Shown in pieces: positions 63,690 to 64,000 of a stretch of DNA of 64,000 nt. The DNA is taken from positions 4,959,501 through 5,023,500 of the forward strand of contig NC_064035.1 in the NCBI RefSeq assembly GCF_932526225.1, written 5' to 3'. Source of the DNA: Nematostella vectensis. Its lineage: Eukaryota > Cnidaria > Anthozoa > Actiniaria > Edwardsiidae. The notes below the pieces were generated by a model, which worked only from the letters and a program-made list of their open reading frames with translations, ran no database searches and had not been told where the DNA came from. Position 1 is the stretch's first letter. Every line of letters starts with the position of its first letter. The position numbers and the translations under genes are program-made.

Positions 63690-64000
63690 AAGGTCGCCTG
63701 TCGGCATTCGTTCGCCTTTTAGCACTCGATCACCTCTCGACATTCGGAGACCTTTTGGAACTCGTTCGCTTCTTGGCATTTGAATCACACCAGGAATTCG
63801 TTTGCTTCTTGGCAATCGTTTGCCTCTCGGCTTCCACTCGCCTTTCTTGTTCGCCCCTCGGCACTCGGCCGCCTCTCGGCATTGGCTCGCCTTTCAGTAT
63901 TCTGTCTTCTCTTGGCACGTGATCGCCACTCGGCATTTGTCTGCCTCTCGGCTTTCTTCGCCTCTCGGCTTTCTTCGCCTCTCAGGATTCGTTCGTTGCG
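63690..64000. repeat. Short-period degenerate tandem repeat at the window edge
   Basis: Recurring GCCTCTCGGCATTCG-like units with spacing of roughly 15-30 bp continue past the window end. They make Arg/Pro-rich open frames on the minus strand that I do not regard as genes. Confidence 0.65.

Noticed and set aside
63633-63936. Arg/Pro-rich minus-strand frames with MPRGxRVP repeats
   Set aside because: They follow from a degenerate short tandem repeat. No start context or homologous protein is recognised.

Overview
This window looks like nuclear DNA of a cnidarian, most probably the sea anemone Nematostella vectensis. All genes are split by introns, the proteins are animal-type, and one gene encodes a GLWamide neuropeptide precursor, a cnidarian hallmark, with repeats of the QAGAPGLW-amide and QAGPPGLW-amide type. 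I rebuilt eight gene models by hand. The seven that start inside the window keep frame from ATG to stop across every junction, and their lengths match the families.

Layout. 204-3262 (+): 3' exons of an M28 glutamate-carboxypeptidase-II-like peptidase. 3263-8428: repeat-rich intergenic DNA. 8429-8572 (+): one orphan exon of alkyladenine DNA glycosylase. 8573-13786: mostly non-coding, with a candidate 5'UTR exon. 13792-14835 (+): GLWamide precursor. 16670-20515 (-): ATP5F1B, 11 coding exons, 541 aa. 21849-26349 (+): GALNT11-like O-glycosyltransferase, 7 exons, 558 aa. 26939-32038 (-): metaxin-2, 9 exons, 254 aa. 33271-51172 (-): mitochondrial FAD glycerol-3-phosphate dehydrogenase GPD2, 15 exons, 726 aa. 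51762-63363 (+): TMEM163-like transporter, 8 exons, 261 aa. Its sixth intron holds an antisense 13-exon coiled-coil gene (58386-61681, 251 aa) that I do not recognise.

The genes do not form a pathway. Three products act at mitochondria: ATP synthase beta, metaxin-2 and GPD2. ATP5F1B/GALNT11 and GPD2/TMEM163 are divergent pairs. GALNT11 and MTX2 converge, and their polyadenylation signals imply overlapping 3'UTRs.

The non-coding DNA carries the most unusual structure. GPD2 intron 3 is almost entirely a 40-bp satellite with a 1,366-bp higher-order period. A 36-bp satellite with a 288-bp higher-order period starts at the 5' splice site of exon 11 of the nested gene. Two other genes show smaller tandem duplications at the same kind of place, an exon 3' end with its donor. 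GPD2 intron 1 holds a non-LTR retrotransposon inserted into an older repeat, with a target-site duplication and a matching empty site elsewhere in the window, plus a broken tyrosine-recombinase element with inverted repeats. Several MITE-like foldbacks are scattered throughout. I saw no tRNA, rRNA or CRISPR array.
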